A DNA stretch of 64,000 nt from Winogradskyella bathintestinalis (lineage in GTDB: Bacteria; Bacteroidota; Bacteroidia; Flavobacteriales; Flavobacteriaceae). Within the stretch, counting starts at the first letter, position 1, and each line of letters begins with the position of its first letter. Below the pieces are notes generated by a model that saw nothing but the letters and a program-made list of their open reading frames with translations, had not been told where the DNA came from and searched no databases. Shown here piece by piece: positions 52,020 to 61,402 of the stretch. Location of the stretch: the NCBI RefSeq assembly GCF_030407435.1, contig NZ_JASDDK010000002.1, forward strand, positions 124,001-188,000. Reading direction: 5' to 3'. Both the position numbers and the translations under genes were made by a program.

Positions 52020-53798
52020 TTATTCTATGACTTGTTTTACTTCTCCACAGGTTAGCATTGCTTCACCAAAATATGGATTGATTACTTTTTCCTCTTTACT
52101 CAGCCAGTAAGCGCCATTGTTATTATCTCCCATAGGGCAAAATTCTACATAGACTTTTTCATTGACACCAAATAGTTGAACAACATTGATTAGATATGAT
52201 GACAATTGCTTAAAATGGTTTCTTTGGTTTTTAATATCGGACGTTTTTGCAATTGAATTTGCAGCAGTTTTTATTTCTTTTTGCAATGACATCCAATGGT
52301 TATGAGCATTATTATCGGATAACAATTTCATATCCACTTTATATAAATTGTTAAGTAAACTTGTCGCACTTTCCGAAGTATTTTTTGAATCTTCTTTTAC
52401 TAAAGCATTTTTTAAATTGATATAATCATTGTAAACAGTTTTTAACTGCTTTTGAAATTCCGCTGATACTTCTAAACGTTCATTAATATTGGTATGGTCA
52501 TTTTCTGTATTTGATACATTATTATCCATTCCTAAATGACCTTCGTGACCAGTCATTGTTTTACCACCTTCTTTATTCATCATTGATTTCTTGCCTTGTA
52601 ACTGTGCTGCTGCATCAACCGTAAATGTTCCGTTGGTGACAATTTCATTTCCTGCAAATAATCCTTCTAACACTTCATATTCATTACCAATTTGATTGCC
52701 TAATTTAATTTCACGCATTTCAAAAACAGGCTGTTCTTGACTGGTTTTTAAATACACAACAGAGCGTTCGCCAGTCCATAGTACAGCAGATGATGGTATC
52801 GTTAGGATTTCGTCATTGGAATTTGTATTGCCTTCTATATTTGCGGTTACAAACATTCCTGGTTTAAATACCTCATCTTTATTATTTAAAACTACACGTA
52901 AGGTTACGGTTCGTGTTTTGGTATTTAGAACAGGGTCTATAAAATCGACTTTACCTTTAAATTCCTTGTTAGAATAGGCATTGCTTGTTATCATTACTTC
53001 TTGTCCTTTTTTAAAGCGGTCAATCTGATTTTCGTACACATCAAAGTTTCCCCAAACTGTATTGAAATTTGCAATTTTTAATAAGGGTTGACCTTGTTTG
53101 ATGTAATCGCCTTGTTCAACTAATTTTTCAGTAACTGTTCCTGAAACCGTAGCATATACTGGAAAGTTTTCTTTCACTTTTCCTGTTTCTACAATCTGAT
53201 TGATTTGATTGTCAGAGAGCTTCCATAACTTTAATTTATTACGAACTGCTTTGTACAACGCAGGTTGTGATTCCTTTAGTGAAGCTGCTGTAATGAGTTC
53301 TTGTTGTGCTGCATACAATTCTGGCGAATAAATGGTTGCTAATAATTGACCTTTACGAACTTTTTCGCCAGTAAAGCTGACATTTAATCTTTCTATTCTA
53401 CCAGAGAAATAACTGACCTGTACTGCATTTGCTTCTTCATTTTCTGCAATTTTGCCTGATAGTTTTAGGGTATTTCCTTCCGTTTTGCCTTTACCAACAA
53501 CAGTTGTTTGAATGTTTGCTAAAGCCATTGCGTTTTCAGTCAATTTGAATTGGTCTGCCAACAATCCATCACTTCCACGTTCCGCAGGAATTAAGTCCAT
53601 ACCACAAATAGGGCAATCGCCTGATTCTGGTTGCATAATCTGTGGATGCATAGAACAGGTCCACATTTGATTGGTTTCTGCTACTTCATCGTGATTATGC
53701 TCTGTTTCTTCCTTTGATGAGTCACCAAATAGCAACCAACCCAACAACAACCCTATTGCGAGTAAGCCAATGTAAATTACTATTTTATTATTTTTCAT
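52020..53798 (-). CDS. CusB-like efflux adaptor with heavy-metal-binding and DUF3347 domains
   Basis: 592 residues. A membrane anchor is followed by a heavy-metal-binding domain (TCSMHPQI...CPICGM near 48-67), then the HlyD-type adaptor core (GRIERLNVSFTGEKVRKGQL ... TEKLVEQGDYIKQGQPLL) and, near 440-590, a DUF3347 domain. It links the CusA-type pump and the TolC-type channel and carries metal from the periplasm. Its end overlaps the DUF305 gene start by 11 bp. Confidence 0.9.
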   Translation of the reverse strand: MKNNKIVIYIGLLAIGLLLGWLLFGDSSKEETEHNHDEVAETNQMWTCSMHPQIMQPESGDCPICGMDLIPAERGSDGLLADQFKLTENAMALANIQTTVVGKGKTEGNTLKLSGKIAENEEANAVQVSYFSGRIERLNVSFTGEKVRKGQLLATIYSPELYAAQQELITAASLKESQPALYKAVRNKLKLWKLSDNQINQIVETGKVKENFPVYATVSGTVTEKLVEQGDYIKQGQPLLKIANFNTVWGNFDVYENQIDRFKKGQEVMITSNAYSNKEFKGKVDFIDPVLNTKTRTVTLRVVLNNKDEVFKPGMFVTANIEGNTNSNDEILTIPSSAVLWTGERSVVYLKTSQEQPVFEMREIKLGNQIGNEYEVLEGLFAGNEIVTNGTFTVDAAAQLQGKKSMMNKEGGKTMTGHEGHLGMDNNVSNTENDHTNINERLEVSAEFQKQLKTVYNDYINLKNALVKEDSKNTSESATSLLNNLYKVDMKLLSDNNAHNHWMSLQKEIKTAANSIAKTSDIKNQRNHFKQLSSYLINVVQLFGVNEKVYVEFCPMGDNNNGAYWLSKEEKVINPYFGEAMLTCGEVKQVIE

Positions 53799-54270
53799 TT
53801 TCTAATCGTTTTATCATTGCTTTCATTTCTTCAATTTCTTTCTTCTGTGCTTTAATAATGTCTTCTGCCAACTTCTTAACTTCAGGGTCTTTAATATCTG
53901 CTCTTTCACTCGTTAAAATAGCGATGGAATGATGTGGAATCATACCTTTCATCCATAATACATCGCCAACTGTTGATTTTTGGTCACGAACTAATCCCAA
54001 TGCACCGAAGAACAAAACAATACTTCCTATTATGATTATTAGATTTTTCTTTTTGTCTTTATACATATTTCTCATAAAAAAGAACATTATAAGTGCCATA
54101 GTAGCAATTCCTAAACAAACCATATAGAATCTTGTTAAGCTAAACCATACGTGGTCTATGGAATAGGTGTTTAAATACATTGTGATGTACATTGCTACAA
54201 ATGAGCAAGCCAACATTATAAAGAAGGTTTTGTAATTTCCTTTGTTTGAGTGTTCTTTTGGATTTTTCAT
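53788..54270 (-). CDS. DUF305 family membrane protein
   Basis: 160 residues with three or four membrane helices at the N terminus and the DUF305 core MKGMIPHHSIAILTSERADI (about 109-128). The HH pair and following helices may bind metal; DUF305 proteins are often near copper genes. The start overlaps the adaptor gene by 11 bp, showing co-translation. Confidence 0.85.
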   Translation of the reverse strand: MKNPKEHSNKGNYKTFFIMLACSFVAMYITMYLNTYSIDHVWFSLTRFYMVCLGIATMALIMFFFMRNMYKDKKKNLIIIIGSIVLFFGALGLVRDQKSTVGDVLWMKGMIPHHSIAILTSERADIKDPEVKKLAEDIIKAQKKEIEEMKAMIKRLENEK

Positions 54271-54297
54271 AATTATTTGATTTTATAGTTAAACTTT

Positions 54298-55089
54298 TTA
54301 TTTACTTAATTTTAATATTCTGAATGCACCTTGTATTACTAACCCAAATACAATGATGCCTATAATTAAATCTGGAATACCGGAATGCAGCCAATTGACT
54401 AATACACCAGCTGCAATCACACCAAGATTTATAATAATGTCGTTAGAGGTAAAAATCATACTGGCACGCATATGTGCTTCTTGACTTTTTGATTTTTGTA
54501 AGAGATACAAGCAAATGCCATTTGCAATTAAAGCGAATATTGAGACGATAATCATTGTTGAAAATACCGGTAACGCTTCATAACCTAAAAACCTACGAAT
54601 TACCTCAACAATACCTATAATTGCAAGTGTTATCTGAAAATAACCTGCGTATTTTGCAATACGTTTCTTCTTTAAAACTGTACCACCAACAGCTATTAAA
54701 CTCAATCCGTAAACAAATGAATCTGCTAACATATCTAAACTATCAGCAACTAATCCCATTGATTTTGAAATAAGACCAGTACTCATTTCAATAATGAAAA
54801 AAACAAAATTGATGACAAGAACTGTCCACAATAGTTTGGATTGATTGCTCGTGGATTCAATAATGATTGTGTCTGTTTCTTCTGAACTGATTAAACTTTC
54901 ATTAAGTTTTAATTCTTTTATGGCATTACTGATTGTATCAACATCAGCATTATGATATAGTATTAGGATTCTTTCTTCTAAATCAAAATCAAGTTGTTTA
55001 ATGCCATCAATATCTGATAGTTTCATCTTAATCAGGTTTTCTTCAGAAGGACAATCCATTTTTGATATTTTGAAAACTGTCTTTTTCAT
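54298..55089 (-). CDS. CDF-like cation transporter with degenerate N-terminal HMA domain
   Basis: 263 residues from the ATG at 55089. The N terminus (about 1-65) has an HMA-like fold in which the metal CxxC is replaced by CPSEEN. A membrane part with six helices follows; the metal ligands SKSMGLVADSLDMLADS (D in the second helix) and FTSNDIIINLG match cation diffusion facilitators. It should move Zn2+, Co2+ or Cd2+ out of the cytoplasm. It is 2 bp from the next gene. Confidence 0.82.
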   Translation of the reverse strand: MKKTVFKISKMDCPSEENLIKMKLSDIDGIKQLDFDLEERILILYHNADVDTISNAIKELKLNESLISSEETDTIIIESTSNQSKLLWTVLVINFVFFIIEMSTGLISKSMGLVADSLDMLADSFVYGLSLIAVGGTVLKKKRIAKYAGYFQITLAIIGIVEVIRRFLGYEALPVFSTMIIVSIFALIANGICLYLLQKSKSQEAHMRASMIFTSNDIIINLGVIAAGVLVNWLHSGIPDLIIGIIVFGLVIQGAFRILKLSK

Positions 55090-55091
55090 AA

Positions 55092-55820
55092 TTAAAACAT
55101 TAACATTAGAATAGCCATAACTATCATTATAGCATTTTCTATAAATGTGGCTTCTGTCATAGGTAACTTTAAGGCTGTACCTAAACAAGCACATCGAATT
55201 GACTTTTTGTCTAATAGTGTTTTTGTTACGCCAATAGTTGTAATACCTAATACGACAAGCGTGATGATTAATGCCATATTGATTTCAAACCGCATTAAAA
55301 ACATTAACCCTAAAGCAGTTTCGATAAATGGATATATTTTTCCATATACAGGAACTTTTTTTGCTAATGGGTCGTACATTCTGAAAGACTCTGGAAAACC
55401 TTTTAAATCCAACATCTTAAAGAAACTAAAGACGATGTAGAATAAACCCATAAAGTCAAGCATAAAGGCACTCCAACTCAAATTTTTATAATGTAATAAT
55501 ATACTTGCTGTTGCGATATAAAAGATGATAAGCAAAAGTGGTTTTAGCTGTTGAAATTTACTTTTTTCTTCTTCGGTTTCCGCAGCTATTGTTGAAGATG
55601 AAAATACATTACGTTTTTCTATTTCAGATAACGTATATTTTTCTGGCAATGCGTTTTTTAGCGTTTCTGTTTCAATGTGTTGTTTCATTGTTACTTCTGC
55701 TTCACTTTTTTCAAGATTTACCGAAACGTTTGTAACGTGTTCCAACTCTCCTAAATTCTTTTCTACGGAAACCTTACAATTGTTGCAAGTCATTCCTGTT
55801 ATTTTATATGTGTGTTTCAT
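55092..55820 (-). CDS. HMA domain fused to MauE/DoxX-like membrane domain
   Basis: 242 residues. An HMA domain with GMTCNNCK (C12, C15) is followed by about 70 polar residues and four membrane helices of the MauE/DoxX-like type (LKGFPESFRMYDPLAKKVPV ... YPFIETALGLMFLM). MauE-type domains often pass electrons or metal across the membrane. It sits between the CDF gene and the TolC-type gene, overlapping the latter by 1 bp. Confidence 0.8.
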   Translation of the reverse strand: MKHTYKITGMTCNNCKVSVEKNLGELEHVTNVSVNLEKSEAEVTMKQHIETETLKNALPEKYTLSEIEKRNVFSSSTIAAETEEEKSKFQQLKPLLLIIFYIATASILLHYKNLSWSAFMLDFMGLFYIVFSFFKMLDLKGFPESFRMYDPLAKKVPVYGKIYPFIETALGLMFLMRFEINMALIITLVVLGITTIGVTKTLLDKKSIRCACLGTALKLPMTEATFIENAIMIVMAILMLMF

Positions 55821-57058
55821 TATTGCTGTGTTAAATAATTAATAATCGTGGTTTGTATATAGTAAGTCTTTACCGATTCGATTTGGTTCATCTGAAATTT
55901 TAGTTGTAACTCTTGAATATCCAAAACATCATTAAAATCGATGGTTCCTGTTTCGTAGCTTTTGATTAATATTTCCTCTGCATCTTTTGCCTGTTTTAAG
56001 TTTTTGGTTTGGGTTGTATAACTTATTCTTGCTGAAATACGCTCGTTAATCGCCTTGCTTAAAAGTGTTTCCAAAGTGTTTAAGCGTTCCTGTTTTTGAG
56101 TTGTTATTTCTTGTTGTTCTAACTTATTTTGCTTGGATTGCGATTTATACTTGTTATTGAATATTGGAATGGAAACCGAAACCATTGGCATCACAATATC
56201 TTTACCGTTATCACTAAAATTCATATCTGGTCTTTCGGAAACATTGATATAGTCTAATCCAAAACCAATCATAGGACTGCTTTCTTTTTGGTTTAGTAAT
56301 TCTGATTGTTCTATTGATTGAAATAGTTTATCATACTTCAATAATTCGGGATGTAATGCTAAATTTTTAGTAGTGATTTCAAAGTCTTCTGAAGGCATCA
56401 TTAAACTCTCTACCACAGTAACAGCAATATCATTTTCCCTATTCAAAAGATTATTCAAATTTGTTTGTTCTGCTATAAACTGTTGACTTAAAACATCTTT
56501 TAGTTGTTGCATTTCATTTTGACGCATTTGTAATCGCAACACATCTACAGCAGATGCTTTACCAACCTCAACAGAGGTTAGTGCTAATGTCTCATAGGTT
56601 TCCAATAGTTTAATGTTTTCTATTAGCACCTTTTGTTTCGCTTTGTTGGCGTATAAATTATAATAGGATTGTGATACAGAAGCCATCAATTTTCGCTTTG
56701 CAATAACAATGTCCTCATATTTTGCATCAGCTAATGAACTGACATAATTTTCTCTTGATGTAATTGTACCAAACCACGGTAACATTTGTTTAGCAGATAC
56801 TTTAAATCGTTGTGCTCCTGTTCGTGTTTCTGGTTCGCTCATAAAGTAACCTACACCAAATTCAGTATTAGGAATGGTATTGACTTCGTTTACTTTTTCA
56901 GAAGCTCTATTGTATTGCAACTCAAATTTTTGAATTTCTGGATTGTTTGTTAAGGCTTCATCTATTAGGGTTTCTAACTGTTGTGCATTACCTTTGAGAA
57001 CAAAGAATAAAGAACAAAGAATAAAGGCTGTTTTTATGTGAAATTTTATGTGTTTCAT
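55820..57058 (-). CDS. TolC/CusC-family outer-membrane efflux protein
   Basis: 412 residues, signal peptide to about residue 26 and TolC-like helical repeats (LETLIDEALTNNPEIQKFEL near 28). It forms the outer-membrane duct of the metal efflux complex. It overlaps the CusA-type pump gene by 4 bp. Confidence 0.9.
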   Translation of the reverse strand: MKHIKFHIKTAFILCSLFFVLKGNAQQLETLIDEALTNNPEIQKFELQYNRASEKVNEVNTIPNTEFGVGYFMSEPETRTGAQRFKVSAKQMLPWFGTITSRENYVSSLADAKYEDIVIAKRKLMASVSQSYYNLYANKAKQKVLIENIKLLETYETLALTSVEVGKASAVDVLRLQMRQNEMQQLKDVLSQQFIAEQTNLNNLLNRENDIAVTVVESLMMPSEDFEITTKNLALHPELLKYDKLFQSIEQSELLNQKESSPMIGFGLDYINVSERPDMNFSDNGKDIVMPMVSVSIPIFNNKYKSQSKQNKLEQQEITTQKQERLNTLETLLSKAINERISARISYTTQTKNLKQAKDAEEILIKSYETGTIDFNDVLDIQELQLKFQMNQIESVKTYYIQTTIINYLTQQ

Positions 57059-60000
57059 TTTGTTGCTCTTTTAAGTTGAACTTCGGATTTCCAGCTGTAT
57101 AATACTGGAACTACAAATAAAGTTATTAAGGCTATGAGCATTCCACCAAAACTTGGTATTGCCATAGGAATCATTATATCGCTTCCTCGTCCTGTTGATG
57201 TTAGTATTGGTAATAATGCTAAAATGGTAGTCGCAGTTGTCATTAGACACGGTCTGATACGTTTTTCACCTGCTTCTACTATGGACGCTCTAATTTCCTT
57301 TTTATTCTCTGGTGAGTTTCTATCAAAAGTTTGCGTTAAATAGGTTGCCATTACTACACCATCATCTGTTGCAATACCGAATAGTGCAATAAACCCAACC
57401 CAAACCGCTACACTTAAATTAATTGGATGCATCTGGAATAAGTCACGCATATTTTCCCCAAAGAAATTGAAGTTTAAAAACCAATCTTGACCATAGAGCC
57501 ATATCATTATGAATCCTCCTGCAAAAGCTACTGCGATACCTGTAAATACCATTAATGAGGTTGCCACAGAACGGAATTGGAAATACAGTATTAAAAAGAT
57601 AATTGCCAATGCTAATGGCACAACAACAGATAGTGTTTTTTCTGCTCGTAATTGATTTTCATAAGTTCCTGTAAAAGCATAGTTGATTCCTTTTGGAACT
57701 ATTAATTCACCAGAATCTATCTTTTCTTGAATCAATGCTTGTGCATTTTCAACAACGCTTACTTCTGCAAAACCATCTAATTTATCGAACAACACATAAC
57801 CTACTAAAAAGGTATCTTCACTTTTAATGACTTGTGGACCTTGTTCGTAACGAATGGTTGCCAATTCGCTTAATGGAACAGGACTTCCTTTTTCAATCGG
57901 AACATAAATCTGTTGTAAGTCTGTTGGATTTGCTCGTAATTCTCTTGGATAACGAACACGCACACCATAACGCTCTCTACCTTCAACCGTTTGTGTTAAA
58001 ACCATACCACCAACAGCGACTTTTAATACATCTTGTACATCTTGTATAGAAATGCCATAACGTGCAATTTTTTCTCTATCAATATCAATTAACAAATACG
58101 GTTTACCAACAATGCGGTCTGCAAAAACAGCTTCTTTCTTTACACCTTCAGCTTCCTTGATAATGTTTTCTAATTGTACGCCAAAAGCTTCAATTTGCTT
58201 TAAGTCTTGACCTTTTACTTTAATTCCCATAGGTGCTCTCATTCCTGTTTGAAGCATTACCAATCGGGTTTCAATAGGTTGTAGCTTTGGTGCTGACGTA
58301 ACACCTGGCAATCGGGTGACTTTTACAATTTCATTCCAAATATCGTCTGGTGACTGTATTTTTGGTCGCCAGTTTCTATAAAACACACCATCATTATCTT
58401 CTATTAATTGAGACCTTTCGACTGCGCTCAAGGTGACATTTTCTGTATTGTTTGGATTCGGAATAAAACGACCATCTTTCAATTCAAACAAACCATCATT
58501 ATTTACTTTATAACGTTGACGTTCTCCATTTTCATTCAGCATATATTCTGGTTTGTACTGAATGATATTCTCATACATTGATAAAGGTGCTGGGTCTAAA
58601 GCTGATTCTGTACGACCTGCTTTACCCACAACCGTTTTTATCTCTGGAATACTTGCTACTGCCATATCCAATTGCTGTAAAACCCTTTTATTTTCTTCTA
58701 CGCCAGAATGAGGCATAGACGTTGGCATTAGCAGAAATGAGCCTTCATTTAATGATGGCATAAATTCTTTACCTGTGTTTTTCATAATGAAAAATCCTGC
58801 TATTACAATAGCTGTTGGCACAGATAAAAACACTAATTTATTATCTAAACACCATCTTAAAATACGAGTGTAATATTTGATGAATAAAGAAAAAACACCT
58901 AATAAACCAAAGCATATAACACTTACGAAAATGAGATTCCAAAAAATGCTTTTATCTACGCCTAATGGTCTCCAATATTCGGCTAACAAGAATACTATTG
59001 CTGATGCTGAAATAATGATATTGATAAGATTAGCTTGTTTCTCTTTTATCTTATTTTGAAGATTAAGTAATGCTGTGATTCCGAAAGCTATCAAAATCAA
59101 TCCTAACCAATACCCATAAATTATTGCTACGATTCCTAAAGCTATTAAAACACCATTTAAAACATATTTAAAATTGGTTTTAATGCTTTTCTTTCTGAAT
59201 AAAAATGCTGCAAATGGTGGAATTAAAAATAAGGCAACTATTATGGATGCTGTTAATGCAAAAGTTTTTGTGAATGCTAATGGTCTGAATAGTTTTCCTT
59301 CTGCACCAATCATAGTAAATACAGGAATAAAACTAATTATTGTTGTCATTACTGCGGTTACAATAGCACCAGAAACTTCTGCTGTGGCGTTGTAGACTAA
59401 TGTGTTTATGGGTAACTTTTTATGAGATTCCTCGTCGCTCGTTCCTCGCTCTGTCGGAATGACATTTTCATTTTCATCAAGATGCCTAATGATGTTTTCT
59501 GAAAGTATGACACCAACATCGACCATTGTTCCAATAGCAATTGCTATGCCTGATAAAGCGACAATGTTTGCATCTACACCAAAGAGTTTCATTGCAATAA
59601 ACACCATTAAAACTGCAACAGGCAATAGTCCAGAAATTAAAACTGAAGCTCGAAGATTAAACACCATAATGATAATGACCAAAATGGTAATCAATATTTC
59701 AAGCGTTAAGGCTTCGTTAAGTGTGCCTAATGTTTCTTGAATTAACTCTGTTCTGTCATAAAACGGTACTATGGTAACTTGTGATGTTCTACCATCTTGT
59801 AATACTTTTGAAGGTAATCCTGCACTTAATTCGTTGATTTTCTCTTTAACGTTATTAATAACTTCCATCGGATTCGCACCATAACGAGCGACTACAACAG
59901 CACCAACAACTTCTGCACCTTCTTTATCTAATAAGCCACGTCTGGTTGCAGGACCTAATGAAACTTTACCAATATCCTTAATTCGTATTGCTGTATAATC

Positions 60001-60807
60001 TTCGGAAGTAACAACTGCATTTTCAATGTCTGAAATGGATTTTACATATCCTAAACCTCGAACTAAATATTCTGCTTGGTTGATTTCCAAGGTTTGTGCA
60101 CCAATGTCTTTGTTGCTCTCTTTTACTGCTTTTACCACTTGGTTTAACCCAATATTGTATTGTCGCATTAATTCTGGATTGACATCGACTTGGTACTCTT
60201 GAACGTAACCACCAATTGAAGCTACTTCAGAAACACCACTTGCAGATGATAAAGCATATTTAACGTAGTAATCTTGAATACTGCGTAATTCTTGTAAATC
60301 CCAACCACCAGTTACATTTCCGTTTTCATCACGTCCTTCCAGCGTGTACCAAAATATCTGTCCTAATCCTGTGGCATCTGGACCCAAAGCAGGATTGACA
60401 CCTTCTGGTAATAATCCGCTTGGTAGCGAATTGAGTTTTTCGAGAATACGACTTCTACTCCAATAAAACTCTATGTCTTCTTCAAAAATGATATAGATAC
60501 TTGAAAAGCCAAACATAGACGAACTACGAATGGTTTTTACTCCAGGAATACCGAGTAAAGATGTGGTTAATGGATAGGTAATTTGGTCTTCTATATCTTG
60601 TGGTGAACGACCATCCCACTTTGTAAATACAATTTGTTGGTTTTCTCCAATATCTGGAATTGCATCTACAGCTACAGGATTGCTTGGTAAAAATCCAGTA
60701 TCCCAATTAAAAGGTGCGTTTACTGTTCCCCAACCCACGAAAAGGACGAGTAGAAGTACTGCAACGAGTTTATTCTCGATAAGAAATTTAATTGCTTTAT
60801 TAAGCAT
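57055..60807 (-). CDS. CusA/CzcA-family heavy-metal RND pump with embedded repeats
   Basis: 1250 residues, longer than the about 1045 of E. coli CusA, partly owing to extra membrane segments near 540-640, a known Bacteroidota layout. The signatures include GTMVDVGVILSENIIRHL near 428-445, FGIATDDGVVMATYL near 1145 and the MMTTATTILALLPIL segment. It expels metal ions from the periplasm or cytoplasm. Residues about 448-462 (VIPTERGTSDEES) and 790-800 (VTLSAVERSQL) are encoded by REP-like DNA inserted in frame. Confidence 0.92.
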   Translation of the reverse strand: MLNKAIKFLIENKLVAVLLLVLFVGWGTVNAPFNWDTGFLPSNPVAVDAIPDIGENQQIVFTKWDGRSPQDIEDQITYPLTTSLLGIPGVKTIRSSSMFGFSSIYIIFEEDIEFYWSRSRILEKLNSLPSGLLPEGVNPALGPDATGLGQIFWYTLEGRDENGNVTGGWDLQELRSIQDYYVKYALSSASGVSEVASIGGYVQEYQVDVNPELMRQYNIGLNQVVKAVKESNKDIGAQTLEINQAEYLVRGLGYVKSISDIENAVVTSEDYTAIRIKDIGKVSLGPATRRGLLDKEGAEVVGAVVVARYGANPMEVINNVKEKINELSAGLPSKVLQDGRTSQVTIVPFYDRTELIQETLGTLNEALTLEILITILVIIIMVFNLRASVLISGLLPVAVLMVFIAMKLFGVDANIVALSGIAIAIGTMVDVGVILSENIIRHLDENENVIPTERGTSDEESHKKLPINTLVYNATAEVSGAIVTAVMTTIISFIPVFTMIGAEGKLFRPLAFTKTFALTASIIVALFLIPPFAAFLFRKKSIKTNFKYVLNGVLIALGIVAIIYGYWLGLILIAFGITALLNLQNKIKEKQANLINIIISASAIVFLLAEYWRPLGVDKSIFWNLIFVSVICFGLLGVFSLFIKYYTRILRWCLDNKLVFLSVPTAIVIAGFFIMKNTGKEFMPSLNEGSFLLMPTSMPHSGVEENKRVLQQLDMAVASIPEIKTVVGKAGRTESALDPAPLSMYENIIQYKPEYMLNENGERQRYKVNNDGLFELKDGRFIPNPNNTENVTLSAVERSQLIEDNDGVFYRNWRPKIQSPDDIWNEIVKVTRLPGVTSAPKLQPIETRLVMLQTGMRAPMGIKVKGQDLKQIEAFGVQLENIIKEAEGVKKEAVFADRIVGKPYLLIDIDREKIARYGISIQDVQDVLKVAVGGMVLTQTVEGRERYGVRVRYPRELRANPTDLQQIYVPIEKGSPVPLSELATIRYEQGPQVIKSEDTFLVGYVLFDKLDGFAEVSVVENAQALIQEKIDSGELIVPKGINYAFTGTYENQLRAEKTLSVVVPLALAIIFLILYFQFRSVATSLMVFTGIAVAFAGGFIMIWLYGQDWFLNFNFFGENMRDLFQMHPINLSVAVWVGFIALFGIATDDGVVMATYLTQTFDRNSPENKKEIRASIVEAGEKRIRPCLMTTATTILALLPILTSTGRGSDIMIPMAIPSFGGMLIALITLFVVPVLYSWKSEVQLKRATK
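58411..58440. repeat. REP-like element within the CusA-type gene (second site)
   Basis: AGACCTTTCGACTGCGCTCA followed by AGGTGACATT. The core GAGCGCAGTCGAAA on the coding strand is nearly the arm of the intergenic element at 32001-32055. It is in frame and encodes VTLSAVERSQ in a periplasmic loop. Confidence 0.6.
59424..59466. repeat. REP-like element within the CusA-type gene (first site)
   Basis: On the coding strand GTCATTCCGACAGAGCGAGG then AACGAGCGACGAGGAATCTC. It keeps the frame and codes for VIPTERGTSDEES in a cytoplasmic loop between membrane helices. The GTCATTCCGACAGAGCGAGG form is a common Bacteroidota repeat type. Confidence 0.6.
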
Positions 60808-60926
60808 AGTGTTTGATAATTAAACAGTTATATACAATTTTATTTAGATGTATTACAAAAGAAGAACACAACAAAACGAGCCCAAAACGGAAAAACCGTA
60901 GGGCTAAAAAATCACTGTCTAAAAAA

Positions 60927-61340
60927 TCAAATTAAATAAGTCTCGTCAATCTTGAAGATTTGTTTGACGACGAGTGGCGGTTTGTACTCTTCGTAAGAAG
61001 ATACATTTTTATCTAAACCTTCAAAAAGGTTGATGTAAGTATATATAAATGAAGCTACAAATTGTTGTTGTTCAAAAGTAAGTTTGTCAAAATTTAGTTT
61101 TAATTCATCTTGACCATCAATGACTAACTGTTTGTCATTACAACAATTTTTCTTGGTTATAGAGCAACCTTCTGTAGAAGGTTTTTCCATTTCCATTCCG
61201 CAACCTTTTGCTTTATTGAATATAGCAGTTTCCACTAATGTATCGCCACAATAATGCATATTCATAGTAAATGACATTGTAGAAAATAACACTACAAAAG
61301 CCATTAATAAAGACATTATTTTATGTAATACTTGCTTCAT
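60927..61340 (-). CDS. HYC_CC_PP-family metal-binding small protein
   Basis: 137 residues from the ATG at 61340. An N-terminal membrane helix is followed by HYCGDTLVE (residue 29-37), KGCGME, GCSITKKNCCNDK and late YKPPLV, the HYC-CC-PP pattern that names the family. The cysteines and histidine suggest metal binding. It is the gene upstream of the CusA-type pump. A -7-like box TACCTTTG (61349-61356) lies just before its start, implying a near leaderless mRNA. Confidence 0.8.
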   Translation of the reverse strand: MKQVLHKIMSLLMAFVVLFSTMSFTMNMHYCGDTLVETAIFNKAKGCGMEMEKPSTEGCSITKKNCCNDKQLVIDGQDELKLNFDKLTFEQQQFVASFIYTYINLFEGLDKNVSSYEEYKPPLVVKQIFKIDETYLI

Positions 61341-61402
61341 ACTAATTGCAAAGGTATTAAATTTTAACAACTATTGATTTTGTTTAACAGAAGTTTAGTG
61401 GA

